The notes: generated by a model from the sequence alone, not told the origin. Positions 34,613 through 44,720 are shown, counted from the stretch's first letter. The stretch is DNA of 64,000 nt from Dongia_B sp035539075 (GCA_035539075.1 DATLJB010000052.1:56321-120320), one strand, 5' to 3'. Program-made: numbers and translations.

Positions 34613-36694
34613 TTAATGTCCGCCCTTTCCTGAAAATGGCGGAAGAGAGTGGGAGTCGAACCCACCAAGGACCGGCTCGCGGCCCTTCCCGGATTTGAAG
34701 TCCGGTCGCCCCACCGGGGACACTTCTCTTCCTCTATGCAGTGAATCATCAGCCTCCGCCTGGCCATCTTCCGCAGGGTCGCAGAAAAGGTCCAGCCTGT
34801 GCTTGTTGATGCGGCGCATATCGCCGCGGCGCAACGTCACGCCGTGGCGATCGAGAAACTCGAGGATCTGAATGGCGACTTTGCGCCCGTTTTCCACCCG
34901 ATCACGGAATTGCGCCGCAGTAAACTGGCTATCCTTGGCCTGTTGCGACAGATCGCAAACGATATGCACCATTTCCGTCACCACGCTGCGCAAGAAAAAA
35001 TGATCGTGGGCGACCTCGTCCACCCGCCCGAGGCGTCCCATCAATTTCAGCAAATGCCGTACGTCCCGCTCGGCGATATCAAGGGTCTCGGCGATATCCC
35101 GCACCCTGGGCGGACGGAACCGCCCCGCACCGGTCAATAAGGGATGCGTTCTCGTCCACAGCTGCTCTTCCAGCGCGGTCAGCCGCAGCTCGAAGCCGGC
35201 CAGCCGCACCCAGGCGCCGTCAAGTGCCACCTCTCCCGCTTTTACCAAGGAAAGAAGTGCGACGGCGAAGGCGGGCGGCGGCAGGCGGGGTTGAAGCTGC
35301 AGGCGCAAACGCTCACGGCCCAGGCCCGGCAGGTCCGGATTGTCTGCATGGAAGGATTCGAGCGTCGCCCGAACGGCCGCGCGGAATGCCAGCCAGCGCG
35401 CGGCAGAGACGGCGAAGATCACATCGCCGACAACCAGGCGGACGAGGCCGAGACGTTCGGCGATACGCACCGCCTCATCCATCGCCAAAGCGCGGTCGCG
35501 GGCGAAAGCCGTCAGGTCGATGTAAAAAGGAGAGACCTGCAGCAATGCAGCTGCCGCCGCGTCCGGATCCGACAGCGATTGGCCATCGAGCTGGGCCAGC
35601 CGCTCCGGGGTGCGGCGTTTGCGAGCGGGCCCCCTCAGGTCAAGAAATTTTCCGCCGCCGATGGTGCGCCGAGCGGAAGTATCGCGTATCACATAATTGT
35701 CGCCGACAGCCGCTGCTATCGGCTTCTCCAGAACAAGTTGCACCTTGTCCGACATCCCCGGTCCGATAGCCTCGCCCAGCAGGACGATACGGCCCCCGAC
35801 CTCGTTTGCCGCATGATGCAAACGTACGGGAAACCATTGGCCGATCGGTTTCGCTTCTGAGCGCAGCACGCGCAGCGTCGCATCGATATGGTCGGCCGGC
35901 GCATGCAAGGAGGGGGCGAGCACCATGTCCCCGCGTGACAAGGCTTCCCTGGTAATGCCGTCACCGGCCAGGTTGATGCCGCAGCGATCACCTGCCTGGC
36001 CGATATCGGCCGGCCTGTCCTGCGCACGGATTGAGCGCACCCGCGCCGACAATCCGGACGGGCTGACCACGACCCGATCGCCAACGGCAACCTTGCCCGA
36101 GAGAACCGTCCCCGTCACCACCGTGCCGGTGCCACTCAAGGTGAAGCTGCGATCCACGGCGAGACGGAAGCGGCCCGATGCGGATCGCCGGGAAATATTA
36201 AGCGCCGCGCCAACCAGGTGCCGCCGCAACTCATCGACGCCGGTGCCGCGCGTGGCCGATACCGGCAGGATAGGCGCCCCTTGGAGCGAGGTCCCGGCCA
36301 GTGACGCGCCGATTTCGGCCGTGACCGCGGCGCGGCGCGCGTCATCGACCAGATCCGTCTTGGTCAGCGCCACGGCGCCATGAGCAACGCCCAGCAGATC
36401 GATGATCGCCAGATGCTCGCGGGTCTGCGGCATCACCCCGTCATCGGCAGCGACGATCAGCAGCACGAAGTCGATGCCACCCGCTCCTGCCAGCATGGTA
36501 TGGACGAAGCGTTCGTGGCCCGGCACATCGACGAAGCCCAGCACGCCGCCATCGGTCGGCATATAGGCAAATCCCAGATCGATCGAGATGCCGCGTGCCT
36601 TCTCTTCCTTCAACCGGTCGGTATCGACGCCGGTCAACGCCCGCACCAGCGCGGTCTTGCCGTGATCGATATGCCCCGCCGTGCCGATGATCAT
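34613..36694 (-). CDS. selB: selenocysteine-specific elongation factor SelB
   Basis: A 693-residue EF-Tu-like GTPase for Sec-tRNA. G1 is GHIDHGKT (residues 7-14), G3 DVPGHERFV and G4 TKTDLVD, with domains II-III after residue 170. Four winged helices lead to the SECIS-binding end (VAIQILEFLDRHGVTLRRGDM). After RINKHRLDLFCDP the frame continues about 50 residues straight through the whole tRNA-Sec gene before a TAA at 34613, so the extreme C terminus is a translation of selC. The ATG overlaps the stop of the Sel1-repeat gene. Confidence 0.93.
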   Translation of the reverse strand: MIIGTAGHIDHGKTALVRALTGVDTDRLKEEKARGISIDLGFAYMPTDGGVLGFVDVPGHERFVHTMLAGAGGIDFVLLIVAADDGVMPQTREHLAIIDLLGVAHGAVALTKTDLVDDARRAAVTAEIGASLAGTSLQGAPILPVSATRGTGVDELRRHLVGAALNISRRSASGRFRLAVDRSFTLSGTGTVVTGTVLSGKVAVGDRVVVSPSGLSARVRSIRAQDRPADIGQAGDRCGINLAGDGITREALSRGDMVLAPSLHAPADHIDATLRVLRSEAKPIGQWFPVRLHHAANEVGGRIVLLGEAIGPGMSDKVQLVLEKPIAAAVGDNYVIRDTSARRTIGGGKFLDLRGPARKRRTPERLAQLDGQSLSDPDAAAAALLQVSPFYIDLTAFARDRALAMDEAVRIAERLGLVRLVVGDVIFAVSAARWLAFRAAVRATLESFHADNPDLPGLGRERLRLQLQPRLPPPAFAVALLSLVKAGEVALDGAWVRLAGFELRLTALEEQLWTRTHPLLTGAGRFRPPRVRDIAETLDIAERDVRHLLKLMGRLGRVDEVAHDHFFLRSVVTEMVHIVCDLSQQAKDSQFTAAQFRDRVENGRKVAIQILEFLDRHGVTLRRGDMRRINKHRLDLFCDPAEDGQAEADDSLHRGREVSPVGRPDFKSGKGREPVLGGFDSHSLPPFSGKGGH
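34637..34732 (-). tRNA. selC: tRNA-Sec (anticodon TCA)
   Basis: 96 nt including an encoded CCA. The sequence begins GGAAGAGAAGTG and ends CTCTTCCGCCA. The anticodon loop is CTTCAAA (TCA), the variable arm is long and the acceptor stem extended, and it can be followed base by base against E. coli selC. It lies on the same strand as, and wholly inside, the open end of selB. It reads the UGA at 44121-44123 of fdoG. Confidence 0.96.
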
Positions 36695-37479
36695 GGCTGC
36701 GGCTCAGGCAAAGCAGGCGCAGGATGTTCTTCCTCTTCGGCTATCTGGCCCGGTGGCAGGCTGCGCGTTAAGGCCGCCAGATAAGGTGCCGCTAAACGGC
36801 TGCCGCCGGCGGATGCCCGCCGGAGCCAGAGAGAGGCTGCTCGTTGGTCGCGGGGAATACCCATGCCAAGGTGATAGGCAGCACCCAGCATCGCCTGGCC
36901 GTCCGGGTCCCCTCCTTCAGCGGCCCGCCGCCACCAGCGGACAGCTTCGGCGGCATCGCGTGGAACGCCAAGCGCGTTGTGATAAATCATGCCGAGGCGC
37001 GTCATTGCCGCGGCGATACCTTGCTCCGCCGCCGCGAAGGCCCAGCGATGCGCCTCGGCGGGGTCTGCTGCGATCACCTCGCCTTCGAGCAGCATCCAGC
37101 TCAGCATGTCTTGTGCCGGACCGTCGCCCTGCTCGGCAGCGGCGCGGTAGAGCTGCGCGGCGCGCCCGTAATCCAACGCCACGCCCTCGCCTTTAAAATG
37201 GAGCGCGGCGAGGTTGCGCTGTCCGACCGGATCTCCGGCCGCCGCGGAAAGCGCCAGCCAGCGATGCGCAAGCGCGGCATAGCGCGGAACACCAAGACCC
37301 CCGGCAAAACAGGCGCCGATATTGCTCTGCGCCCGCGCAATACCGCGGCGGGCGAGCGGCTCCCAGAGCGCCAGTGCTGTCTCGTAGTCATGGCGCCGGA
37401 CGGCAGCATCCGCCGCCGCCATCTGCTCCTCGGGCACCGCTCCGGAAGCCTGGCGATCGAAGCCCTTAAGCCAGCGCAT
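36691..37479 (-). CDS. Sel1-repeat (TPR-like) protein in the sel operon
   Basis: A 262-residue helical-repeat protein with about six Sel1 units (for example AQSNIGACFAGGLGVPRYAA, AMTRLGMIYHNALGVPRDAA, GQAMLGAAYHLGMGIPRDQR). There is no signal peptide, and the C terminus is acidic and Pro-rich. Sel1 repeats bind other proteins; the name has nothing to do with selenium. The gene overlaps selA by 14 bp and selB by 3-4 bp, so it is translationally embedded in the Sec machinery operon. A role in Sec insertion or FDH assembly is inferred only from position. Confidence 0.85.
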   Translation of the reverse strand: MRWLKGFDRQASGAVPEEQMAAADAAVRRHDYETALALWEPLARRGIARAQSNIGACFAGGLGVPRYAALAHRWLALSAAAGDPVGQRNLAALHFKGEGVALDYGRAAQLYRAAAEQGDGPAQDMLSWMLLEGEVIAADPAEAHRWAFAAAEQGIAAAMTRLGMIYHNALGVPRDAAEAVRWWRRAAEGGDPDGQAMLGAAYHLGMGIPRDQRAASLWLRRASAGGSRLAAPYLAALTRSLPPGQIAEEEEHPAPALPEPQP

Positions 37480-38893
37480 CCGGCCCTCTCTTGGCAGGCG
37501 GCTTCAGCGAGTCCAGAGAGGTCAGGAAGCCTGTTTCATCCTCCAGACAGCGCAGGTCGAGAATCAAGGCGCTGTCGGCGATCCGACCGATGACCGGCAT
37601 CGGCAATTGGCGCAGCGCCTCGGCCAGCGCGGCAAGCCTCTCGCCGGACTGGTCGCGCGGCCGCAGCGCAAGGCCGATGCTCGGCATGGTTTCCAGTGGT
37701 AATGCACCCGAGCCTATCTGGCTTTTGCAGGCGATGGGTTCGACCGCATAGACCGGGCCGAGCCGGCCGGCAAGCGCCGGCACCAAACGCGCCGCCAGCG
37801 CTTCAAGTTCGCGCACCTGCCGTGTGATGAAGCGCAGGGTCGGCAATCGCTCGGCGAGCCGATCCGGATCGCGATAGAGCTTCAGCGTCGCCTCCAGCGC
37901 CGCCAGCCGGATCTTATCCAGGCGCAACGCCCGCTTCATCGGATTGCGGTTGATCGCGGCAACGAGATCCCGGCGGCCAAGGATGAAGCCGGCTTGCGGC
38001 CCGCCGAGCAGCTTGTCGCCGGAGAAGGTGACGATATCGACGCCTTCCTGCATGGCTTCGCGCACCGTCGGTTCATGGGCGAGGCCATGGCGGGAGAGAT
38101 CGATCAGCGTCCCCGAGCCGAGATCGTGGAATAGCGGCACGCCGCTGTCGCGGGCAAGCGTCGCGAGATCGCGCGCGGAGACCTCCGCCGTGAAGCCCTC
38201 GATGCGGTAGTTGGAAGTATGCACTTTCAAGATCACGCCGGTCTGCGGGCCGAGAGCCGCGAGGTAATCCTTGCGATGCGTCCGATTCGTCGTGCCGACC
38301 TCCAGCAGGCGGGCACCGGCGCGGGTCATGATCTCCGGCATGCGGAAGGCGCCGCCGATCTCGATCAGCTCGCCGCGCGAAACGACCGCGTCCTTGCCCA
38401 TCGACAGGGTGTTCAATACCAGCAGGACGGCGGCGGCATTGTTATTGACGACCGTCGCATCCTCCGCGCCGGTGAGATTGCAGATCAATGCGCGCAGATG
38501 ATCGTCGCGTTCGCCACGCTTGCCGGTGTCGAGATCGTATTCCAAGGCCACCGCGTGACGCATCGCCTGAAGCGCCGCCGCGACCGCCTCTTCCGCCAGG
38601 ATCGCGCGGCCGAGATTGGTATGCAGCACGGTGCCGGTCAGGTTGAAGACTGGCCGCAAGCCGGACAGGGATGCGGAATCGAGGCGCGACAATACCACGG
38701 CCGCCAGGTGGTCTGCGGCGGCGATACCGCGATCGCCCGATTGAATCGCGGCGCGGACTTCGCCGAGCACCTGGCGGACGGTGTCGGTTGTCGCCGATCG
38801 GCCATGGCGCATGATCGCGGCAAGCGCCGCCTCGGTCTTCAAGACCTGATCGACAGACGGCAATTGACGCAAGACGGCGGAGAGCGCGGCCAT
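37466..38893 (-). CDS. selA: L-seryl-tRNA(Sec) selenium transferase SelA
   Basis: A 475-residue PLP enzyme converting seryl-tRNA-Sec to selenocysteyl-tRNA-Sec with selenophosphate. The N-terminal RQLPSVDQVL is followed by FNLTGTVLHTNLGRA, the PLP Lys in FSGDKLLGGPQAG, and a C-terminal domain ending in LRCLEDE. It has normal length and forms a decamer in E. coli. It is encoded 10 bp after fdhE and overlaps the Sel1-repeat gene. Confidence 0.96.
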   Translation of the reverse strand: MAALSAVLRQLPSVDQVLKTEAALAAIMRHGRSATTDTVRQVLGEVRAAIQSGDRGIAAADHLAAVVLSRLDSASLSGLRPVFNLTGTVLHTNLGRAILAEEAVAAALQAMRHAVALEYDLDTGKRGERDDHLRALICNLTGAEDATVVNNNAAAVLLVLNTLSMGKDAVVSRGELIEIGGAFRMPEIMTRAGARLLEVGTTNRTHRKDYLAALGPQTGVILKVHTSNYRIEGFTAEVSARDLATLARDSGVPLFHDLGSGTLIDLSRHGLAHEPTVREAMQEGVDIVTFSGDKLLGGPQAGFILGRRDLVAAINRNPMKRALRLDKIRLAALEATLKLYRDPDRLAERLPTLRFITRQVRELEALAARLVPALAGRLGPVYAVEPIACKSQIGSGALPLETMPSIGLALRPRDQSGERLAALAEALRQLPMPVIGRIADSALILDLRCLEDETGFLTSLDSLKPPAKRGPDALA

Positions 38894-38903
38894 CCTCTCC
38901 CCC

Positions 38904-39833
38904 TCAATAGCCCAGCAGGAAGATATTGAAAGCGCCGCGCCGATAAGGCCCCTCGCGCATCAAGAGATCGAGCCCGAGAGACGCGACGTCATCCGCGACC
39001 GGCTCCAAGGACGGATCCTTGTCTTGATAAAGCACCTTCACATAGGCATGACAGCTGTCACAGGTCTCGGCCTTTACCGTGCCGGCACCACCTTCGACCT
39101 CCTGATAGCCGATCCCCTTGGTCGAACCGCATTGTGTGCAGCGGATGCGGACATAGTTCCACAGCGTCCCGCAGAGCGCACAGGCGCAGTAGCGCGCGCC
39201 ATGGGCGCTCGGCCAGCCGACAATGACGCTGGCAACCGGCGGCCCGCCGCAACAGGGGCATGCACCGTCACCGACCGGCACCAGCCGCTTGGCATCCAGC
39301 CGCGCCGCGAGCCGTGCAAAATGAACCTGCAGGGCAAGGGCGACGAAGACATGTTCGGAAAGTGTCTCCGCCGGAATGGTATTCGCCAGCACGAGCCGCG
39401 TCATCTCATGTCGCCCGGCTGAATCGGCCTGCCTCACCTTCTCAAGCGCAGCAGCCGCCGGCGCGGGCATATCGACTTCCCGTGCGGCGGCCAGCAATCG
39501 TTCCAGCGTCATCGCGAAGGCCGCATCCGGCGCGAAGCCGCCGCGTGCCAACGGCGGCATCTCGAAACCGCGCGCGCGCTCGATATCCGCCGCCGCCGGC
39601 AAGCTGGGCTCGAGAAGATCCGCCTGAACGCCATGTTGTATCTGGGCAAGGCCAGCGACGAAACGCAGATACGGCTGCAGGGCAGATGCCTCGGCCAAGG
39701 CCTTGAACCGCCTGGCGCGGGTATCGAACAGCGAAAGAGGATCGGGAAGCTGCGCGAAGGGTGGCTGTTGAACCCCGCCGATCGCACTGGGGTCGGGCTG
39801 GGCCGCGCCGGGGGCGCCGGGAGATCTGGACAT
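38904..39833 (-). CDS. fdhE: formate dehydrogenase accessory protein FdhE
   Basis: A 309-residue FdhE with four CxxC-type zinc/iron sites in its C-terminal half: CPCCGG, CACALC, CTQCGS and CDSCHAY. FdhE is needed for maturation of Tat-exported formate dehydrogenases. Two adjacent ATGs (39836, 39833) lie just after GTGAGG; the second has better spacing. A gap of 150 bp separates it from fdoI. Confidence 0.93.
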   Translation of the reverse strand: MSRSPGAPGAAQPDPSAIGGVQQPPFAQLPDPLSLFDTRARRFKALAEASALQPYLRFVAGLAQIQHGVQADLLEPSLPAAADIERARGFEMPPLARGGFAPDAAFAMTLERLLAAAREVDMPAPAAAALEKVRQADSAGRHEMTRLVLANTIPAETLSEHVFVALALQVHFARLAARLDAKRLVPVGDGACPCCGGPPVASVIVGWPSAHGARYCACALCGTLWNYVRIRCTQCGSTKGIGYQEVEGGAGTVKAETCDSCHAYVKVLYQDKDPSLEPVADDVASLGLDLLMREGPYRRGAFNIFLLGY

Positions 39834-39983
39834 CATTACCTCACGAACCTCACGGGTCACGTGGCTTATTGATCCGCCATTCACGTGCAGTAATCGTTTA
39901 GAAGCTTGTCAACTGCCGAAAGCAGCCGGCCCTGGTCGGGCATTCGCCAGTGATCATGAACCTGATGCCGGAAAGCAGGCCGC

Positions 39984-40682
39984 CTATCCGGCCGGACTTC
40001 CTGGGGACGGACCTCCCCGCTTGCCTGTCACCAATTCCCGCAGCCATTTGCGATGATGGCGCCAGGCCCAGCCGCCGGTTACCTGGCCTCGGGTCATCGC
40101 GTTGATGGTACCACGGATCCAGATGGCGGCATAGACGTGGATGATCCACACGCAGATGATGACGACGGCGGCAACGGCATGCACCAGCACCGCGACACGC
40201 TTCTGCGGAATTGACGTGTAGTCGAAAAAGTACTGATCCCAGATGGCAAAGCCGCTGACGATCAGAACGATGATCAGGCAGGACATGGCCCAGAAGACGA
40301 ATTTCTGGCCGGCATTGTACTTTCCGACTTCCGGCAACTTCTCTTCATGGCTGGCGAGGACATCGCGAATGCGCGCCAGCCAGGTGCCATCTTCACGCTT
40401 CCACAGGTTGGCACGCCAGAAGCGCAGGAACAGCCCGGCGAAGGAGAAGAACAACACCACGCCGATCCATGGATGGATGGTCCGTGTCCATTGTCCGCCG
40501 CCAAACAGCACCGTCAGGAAGAACAGGCTGGGATGAAACATCGCCAGGCCGGACAAGGCTAGCAGAATGAGGCTGATGGCGGTGATCCAATGGTTGACCC
40601 TGGCGCCTGCGCTGTAGCGGTCGACCGTTACCGGGGAGCCTTTATGCACCTGGTCGCCGGGCTCTATATCATAAGCCGTCAT
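39984..40682 (-). CDS. fdoI: formate dehydrogenase cytochrome b gamma subunit
   Basis: A 232-residue integral membrane subunit with four helices and haem-ligating His residues (RVNHWITAISLILLALSG, HPWIGVVLFF, LVHAVAAVVIICVWIIHVYAA). It passes electrons from the beta subunit to quinone. Its start overlaps the fdoH stop (ATGA). The first 25 residues are cytosolic and polar. Confidence 0.94.
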   Translation of the reverse strand: MTAYDIEPGDQVHKGSPVTVDRYSAGARVNHWITAISLILLALSGLAMFHPSLFFLTVLFGGGQWTRTIHPWIGVVLFFSFAGLFLRFWRANLWKREDGTWLARIRDVLASHEEKLPEVGKYNAGQKFVFWAMSCLIIVLIVSGFAIWDQYFFDYTSIPQKRVAVLVHAVAAVVIICVWIIHVYAAIWIRGTINAMTRGQVTGGWAWRHHRKWLRELVTGKRGGPSPGSPAG

Positions 40683-41620
40683 GAGCGGTTGCTCCCCGTC
40701 AGCTTCTCCGCATTCGCCTCGTCCTCTTCCGTTACCCGGTTAGGTCCCATGACGAGGTGATGGACAAGTCCTGCGGTCGCCGCGAAGCCGATCGCGGCGA
40801 AGCCGGCCATTTTGGTGAAGCCCTTCCAGATCTGGACAAGCGGGCTGATATGCGGGTCTTTCGGCAGGTTGGCATAGATCTCCGGCTTGTCGGCGTGATG
40901 CAGCACATACATGACATGCGTGCCGCCGACGCCGGGCGGATCGTAGAGGCCGGCATTCGTGAAACCACGGGCCTTCAGATCCTTGATGCGGAAATCCGCC
41001 CATCCCTTCATCTCGTCCTTGGTGCCGAAGACGATGGCCTGGGTGGGGCAAGCCTTGGCGCAGGCTGGTCCCTGGCCGACGGCGACCCGGTCCGAACATA
41101 AGGTGCACTTATAGGCCCTGTGATCGACCTGGGAGATGCGGGGAATATTGAAGGGGCAGCCTTTCACGCAATAGCCGCAGCCGATGCAATTCTCGTGAAC
41201 GAAGTCGACGATGCCGTTGGAATACTGCACGATGGCGCCGGGTGCCGGACATGCCTTCAAGCAGCCCGGGTCCTCGCAATGCATGCAGCCATCCTTGCGG
41301 ATCAGCCATTCAAGATTCTCGGTTTCCGGATTCACCCATTCGGTAAAACGCATCAAGGTGAACATGTTCGGCGTCAGGTCATGCGGGTTGTCATAGACAC
41401 CCGTATTGATGCCGACCTCTTCATGCTTGTCGTTCCATTCGAGGCAGGCTGACTGGCAAGCCTTGCAGCCGATGCACTTCGAAACGTCAATCAGTTTGGC
41501 GATCTCGGTCTGACGCTGCGCCGGCGGCGTGATGGTGGAGGCCGAGCGACGGATCAGATCCTGCTCGCCGAATTTGGGCGGGACAGGCTGGACATTAGGG
41601 TTTGGGACTGGCGGAAACAT
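40679..41620 (-). CDS. fdoH: formate dehydrogenase iron-sulphur beta subunit
   Basis: A 313-residue subunit with four ferredoxin-type Cys clusters: CIGCKACQSACLEW, CMHCEDPGCLKACPAPGA, CIGCGYCVKGCPFNIPR and CTLCSDR with CAKACPTQAI. A C-terminal membrane helix (about residues 268-290) anchors it, as in E. coli FdoH/FdnH. It starts 13 bp after fdoG and overlaps fdoI. Confidence 0.95.
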   Translation of the reverse strand: MFPPVPNPNVQPVPPKFGEQDLIRRSASTITPPAQRQTEIAKLIDVSKCIGCKACQSACLEWNDKHEEVGINTGVYDNPHDLTPNMFTLMRFTEWVNPETENLEWLIRKDGCMHCEDPGCLKACPAPGAIVQYSNGIVDFVHENCIGCGYCVKGCPFNIPRISQVDHRAYKCTLCSDRVAVGQGPACAKACPTQAIVFGTKDEMKGWADFRIKDLKARGFTNAGLYDPPGVGGTHVMYVLHHADKPEIYANLPKDPHISPLVQIWKGFTKMAGFAAIGFAATAGLVHHLVMGPNRVTEEDEANAEKLTGSNRS

Positions 41621-41633
41621 CTATCTCACCCCT

Positions 41634-44600
41634 TCATGCCACCGGCCCCACTGTGGGCTCGATATTGACCAGAAAGGCCTTGAATTCCGGCGTATCGGTA
41701 TTGGCATCGCCGACAACGGGGCCGAGCACATTGGGGCCGAAGCCCTTCTTCGCAACACCCATGAAGCCCCAATGCAGCGGAATGCCGACGACGTGGACCG
41801 GTTTTCCGTCGCAGATCAGCGGCTTGATCCGCTTGGTCACAACGGCCTTGGCAATCACCTCGCCGCGCTTCGACCACACCCTGACCCAGCCGCCCTTTGC
41901 AATGCCCTTCTCCTTGGCGAGTTCCTCGGAGATCTCGACGAAAAACTCCGGCTGCAGCACCGCATTCACCCAGACATGCTTGGTCCAGTAATGAAAGTGC
42001 TCGGTCAACCGGTAGGAGGTCGCCGCATAAGGGAATTCGCTCGAGGCCGGTTCAGCGAATTGCGCGAAGTCGTCCTTGAACACGCGGGCGACCGGGTTGC
42101 CCCGTATGGCGGGGGCGATGACATTCGTCACCGGCGATTCGAACGGTTCATAGTGAGCCGGGAATGGCCCGTCCCGCATCAGGCCACGCACAAACAAGCG
42201 CGACACGCCCTCGGCATTCATGATGAATGGCCCTACATCCCGCGGCTTCGCCGTTGGGGGAATGTCCGGCACGTCATAACCCGCCCATTTGCTGCCATCC
42301 CAGGAAATGAGCTTGCGTGACGGATCCCAGGGATTGCCGTCGAGATCGCAGGAGGCACGGTTATAGAGGATGCGGCGATTGGCGGGCCATGAGAAGGTCC
42401 ATTTGGGATAGGTTCCGGCGTCGTCCGGGTCGCTATTGTCCCGCCGGGCCATCATATTGCCTGCTTCGGTGAAACTGCCGGAAAAGATCCAGTTGCCGCA
42501 GGCCGTGGTGCCGTCATCCCGCAAGGCCGCGAAGCCGGGCAGCTGCTTGCCCTGTTCGAGGAGTTTCTTGCTGGGATCGGCCGGATCGGCAACATCCGCC
42601 ACGGCATAGCCGTTCATTTCCTTGGCCAGTTCCTCGGGCGACGGCTCGTCCGGATTCTTATAGGCCCAAGTCAGATTGACGATCGGATCGGAAAAGGCGC
42701 CGCCTTCCTTCTGATAAAGCGCTTTCAGGCGCTTGAAGATCTGCGCCATGATCCAGACGTCGCTCTTCGCTTCGCCCGGCGGCGTTCCGCCGGCCCAGTG
42801 CCACTGCAACCAGCGGCCCGAATTCACCAGCGCGCCTTCATCCTCCGCGAAACAGGTGGATGGAAGCTGGATGACCTCGGTTTCGATTTTCGCCGGATCG
42901 GCATTGTTGTAGATGCCATGATTTTCCCAGAAGCGGGCCGTCTCGGTGTCCAGCGGATCCATGATGACCAGCAGTTTCAGCTTGGACAATGCCGAGGCGA
43001 TCTTGGCCTTGTTGGGAAATGCCTGCAACGGATTGAAACCCTGACAGAAATAGGCTGTCATCTTGCCCTGGTTCATCAGTTCGAAGGCGCGCAGGACGTC
43101 GTAGGAGCCGACGTCGAGCTTCGGCAGGTAATCGAAGGCGAAGTCATTCTCCGCCGTCGCCGCCGGTCCCCACATCGCTTTGAGGAAGCTGACCAGGAAC
43201 TTACGGTAGTTCTGCCAATAGCTGATCTGGTTCGGCCGCAGCGGCTTGTAGGCGCGGGTCGACATATAGGTGGCCAGATCCGGCTCCTTTTCGGTGGCCA
43301 GCGTCATATAGCCCGGCAGCAGGTTGGACATCAGCCCGATATCCGTCAGCCCCTGGATGTTGGAATGGCCGCGCAAGGCGTTCATGCCGCCGCCGCGCAC
43401 GCCGATATTGCCCAGGATGAGCTGGACCATCGCCATGGTGCGGATGTTCTGCGATCCCTTCGAATGCTGCGTCCAGCCGAGCGCATACATGGACGTCATC
43501 GTCTTGGTCGGCGATGAGCATTCCGCGATCATCTGCGCCACCTTGAGGAACTTGTCTTTCGGCGTGCCGCAGATGCGCTCGACCATCTCGGGCGTATAGG
43601 TCGAGACATGCTGCTTCAGCAGATTCCAGACGCAGCGCGGGTTCTGCAGGCTGTCATCCACCGCGGCAAAGCCATCGGCACCGATCTCATATTCCCAGGT
43701 GGAGCGGTTATAATCGCGCTTGCTTTCATCATAGCCGCTGAACAGCCCGTCCTTGTAGCCGAAACCCTCCTTCACGATATAGCCGGCGTTGGTGAAAGCT
43801 TTCACATAGTCCCACTGCACCTTGTCATTCTGGATGCAATAGTTGATGACGCCGAGCAGGAAAGCGATATCGGTTCCCTGACGGATCGGCGCATAGAAAT
43901 CGGCCACCGAGGCCGAGCGCGTGAAGCGCGGATCGACGACGATCAGCTTCGCGCCACGATTGGCCTTCGCCTCCGTGACCCATTTGAATCCGCAAGGATG
44001 CGCCTCGGCGGCGTTCCCACCCATGATGACGACAAGATCCGTGTTCCGAATGTCGGTCCACGCATTGGTCATCGCGCCACGGCCAAAAGTTGGGCCCAAA
44101 CTGGACACCGTGGGGCCGTGTCAAACCCGCGCTTGGTTGTCGAACACCACCATGCCGGTGCTCCGCACCACCTTATAGGTGCAGAACGCCGTCTCATTGG
44201 TCGTCGCTGAAGCGGCGAGGAAACCCGTGGTAATCCACCGGTTGACCGTCACGCCGTCCTTGTTCTTGGCGATGAAATTCTTGTCACGATCGTCCTTGAG
44301 GACCCGCGCGATCCGATCGAAAGCGTCGTCCCAGCTGATTCGCTCGAACGTGTCGGATCCGGGCTTGCGCAGCATGGGATATTTCAAGCGGGTTTCCGCC
44401 CGGACGAAATCAAGCAGGGCCGCGCCCTTCGGGCACAAGGTGCCGCGATTGGTGGGATGGTCGGTATCACCCTCAATATGGATGATCTCCGCCTTCTCGT
44501 CCTTCTTCAGATCGCCCTTGGAATACATGATGATGCCGCAGGCCACGGAGCAATATGGACAGGTATTGCGGGTCTCTGTGGTGTTGGCGAGCTTGAACGG

Positions 44601-44720
44601 CCGAATCGCTTCCGCATAGGCCGCTTCCATCTCGCCGAACCCGAAGGCGACGAGCGTGGTACCCGCGAGGCTCGCACCCGCCGCCCCCAGGAACTGGCGC
44701 CGCGAGAGCTCCATATTCAT
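41634..44720 (-). CDS. fdoG: formate dehydrogenase alpha subunit, selenoprotein (in-frame UGA)
   Basis: A 1028-residue Mo/W-bis-MGD catalytic subunit. The start has a strong GAGGAGG and encodes a Tat signal (SRRQFLG, residues 6-12). A 4Fe-4S site follows (CPYCSVACG, then CPKG). The TGA at 44121-44123 (codon 200) lies in DNQARV-U-HGPTVSSLGPTFGRG, exactly where E. coli FdnG/FdoG have selenocysteine, so the gene is one intact frame and not a pseudogene or two genes. A SECIS follows at once. It would oxidise periplasmic formate and pass electrons to FdoH/FdoI. Confidence 0.96.
44078..44123 (-). promoter_or_regulatory. SECIS element directing Sec insertion
   Basis: Immediately 3' of the UGA, CACGGCC pairs perfectly with GGCCGTG 29 bases later. 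The apical part pairs GG-GTCC with GGGC-CC around loop AGTTT, leaving one unpaired U on the 5' side. This is the bacterial SECIS architecture bound by SelB (bulged U, short G/U-containing loop). Confidence 0.85.

Noticed and set aside
36691..37479. Sel1-repeat protein as a selenium enzyme because of its name
   Set aside because: Sel1 refers to a helical repeat; no selenium-related motif is present. Only its position is suggestive.
41634..44720. fdoG looks like two genes or a frameshifted pseudogene because of a TGA at 44121
   Set aside because: The TGA is in frame at the known Sec position, a SECIS follows, and selA/B/C/D are adjacent.
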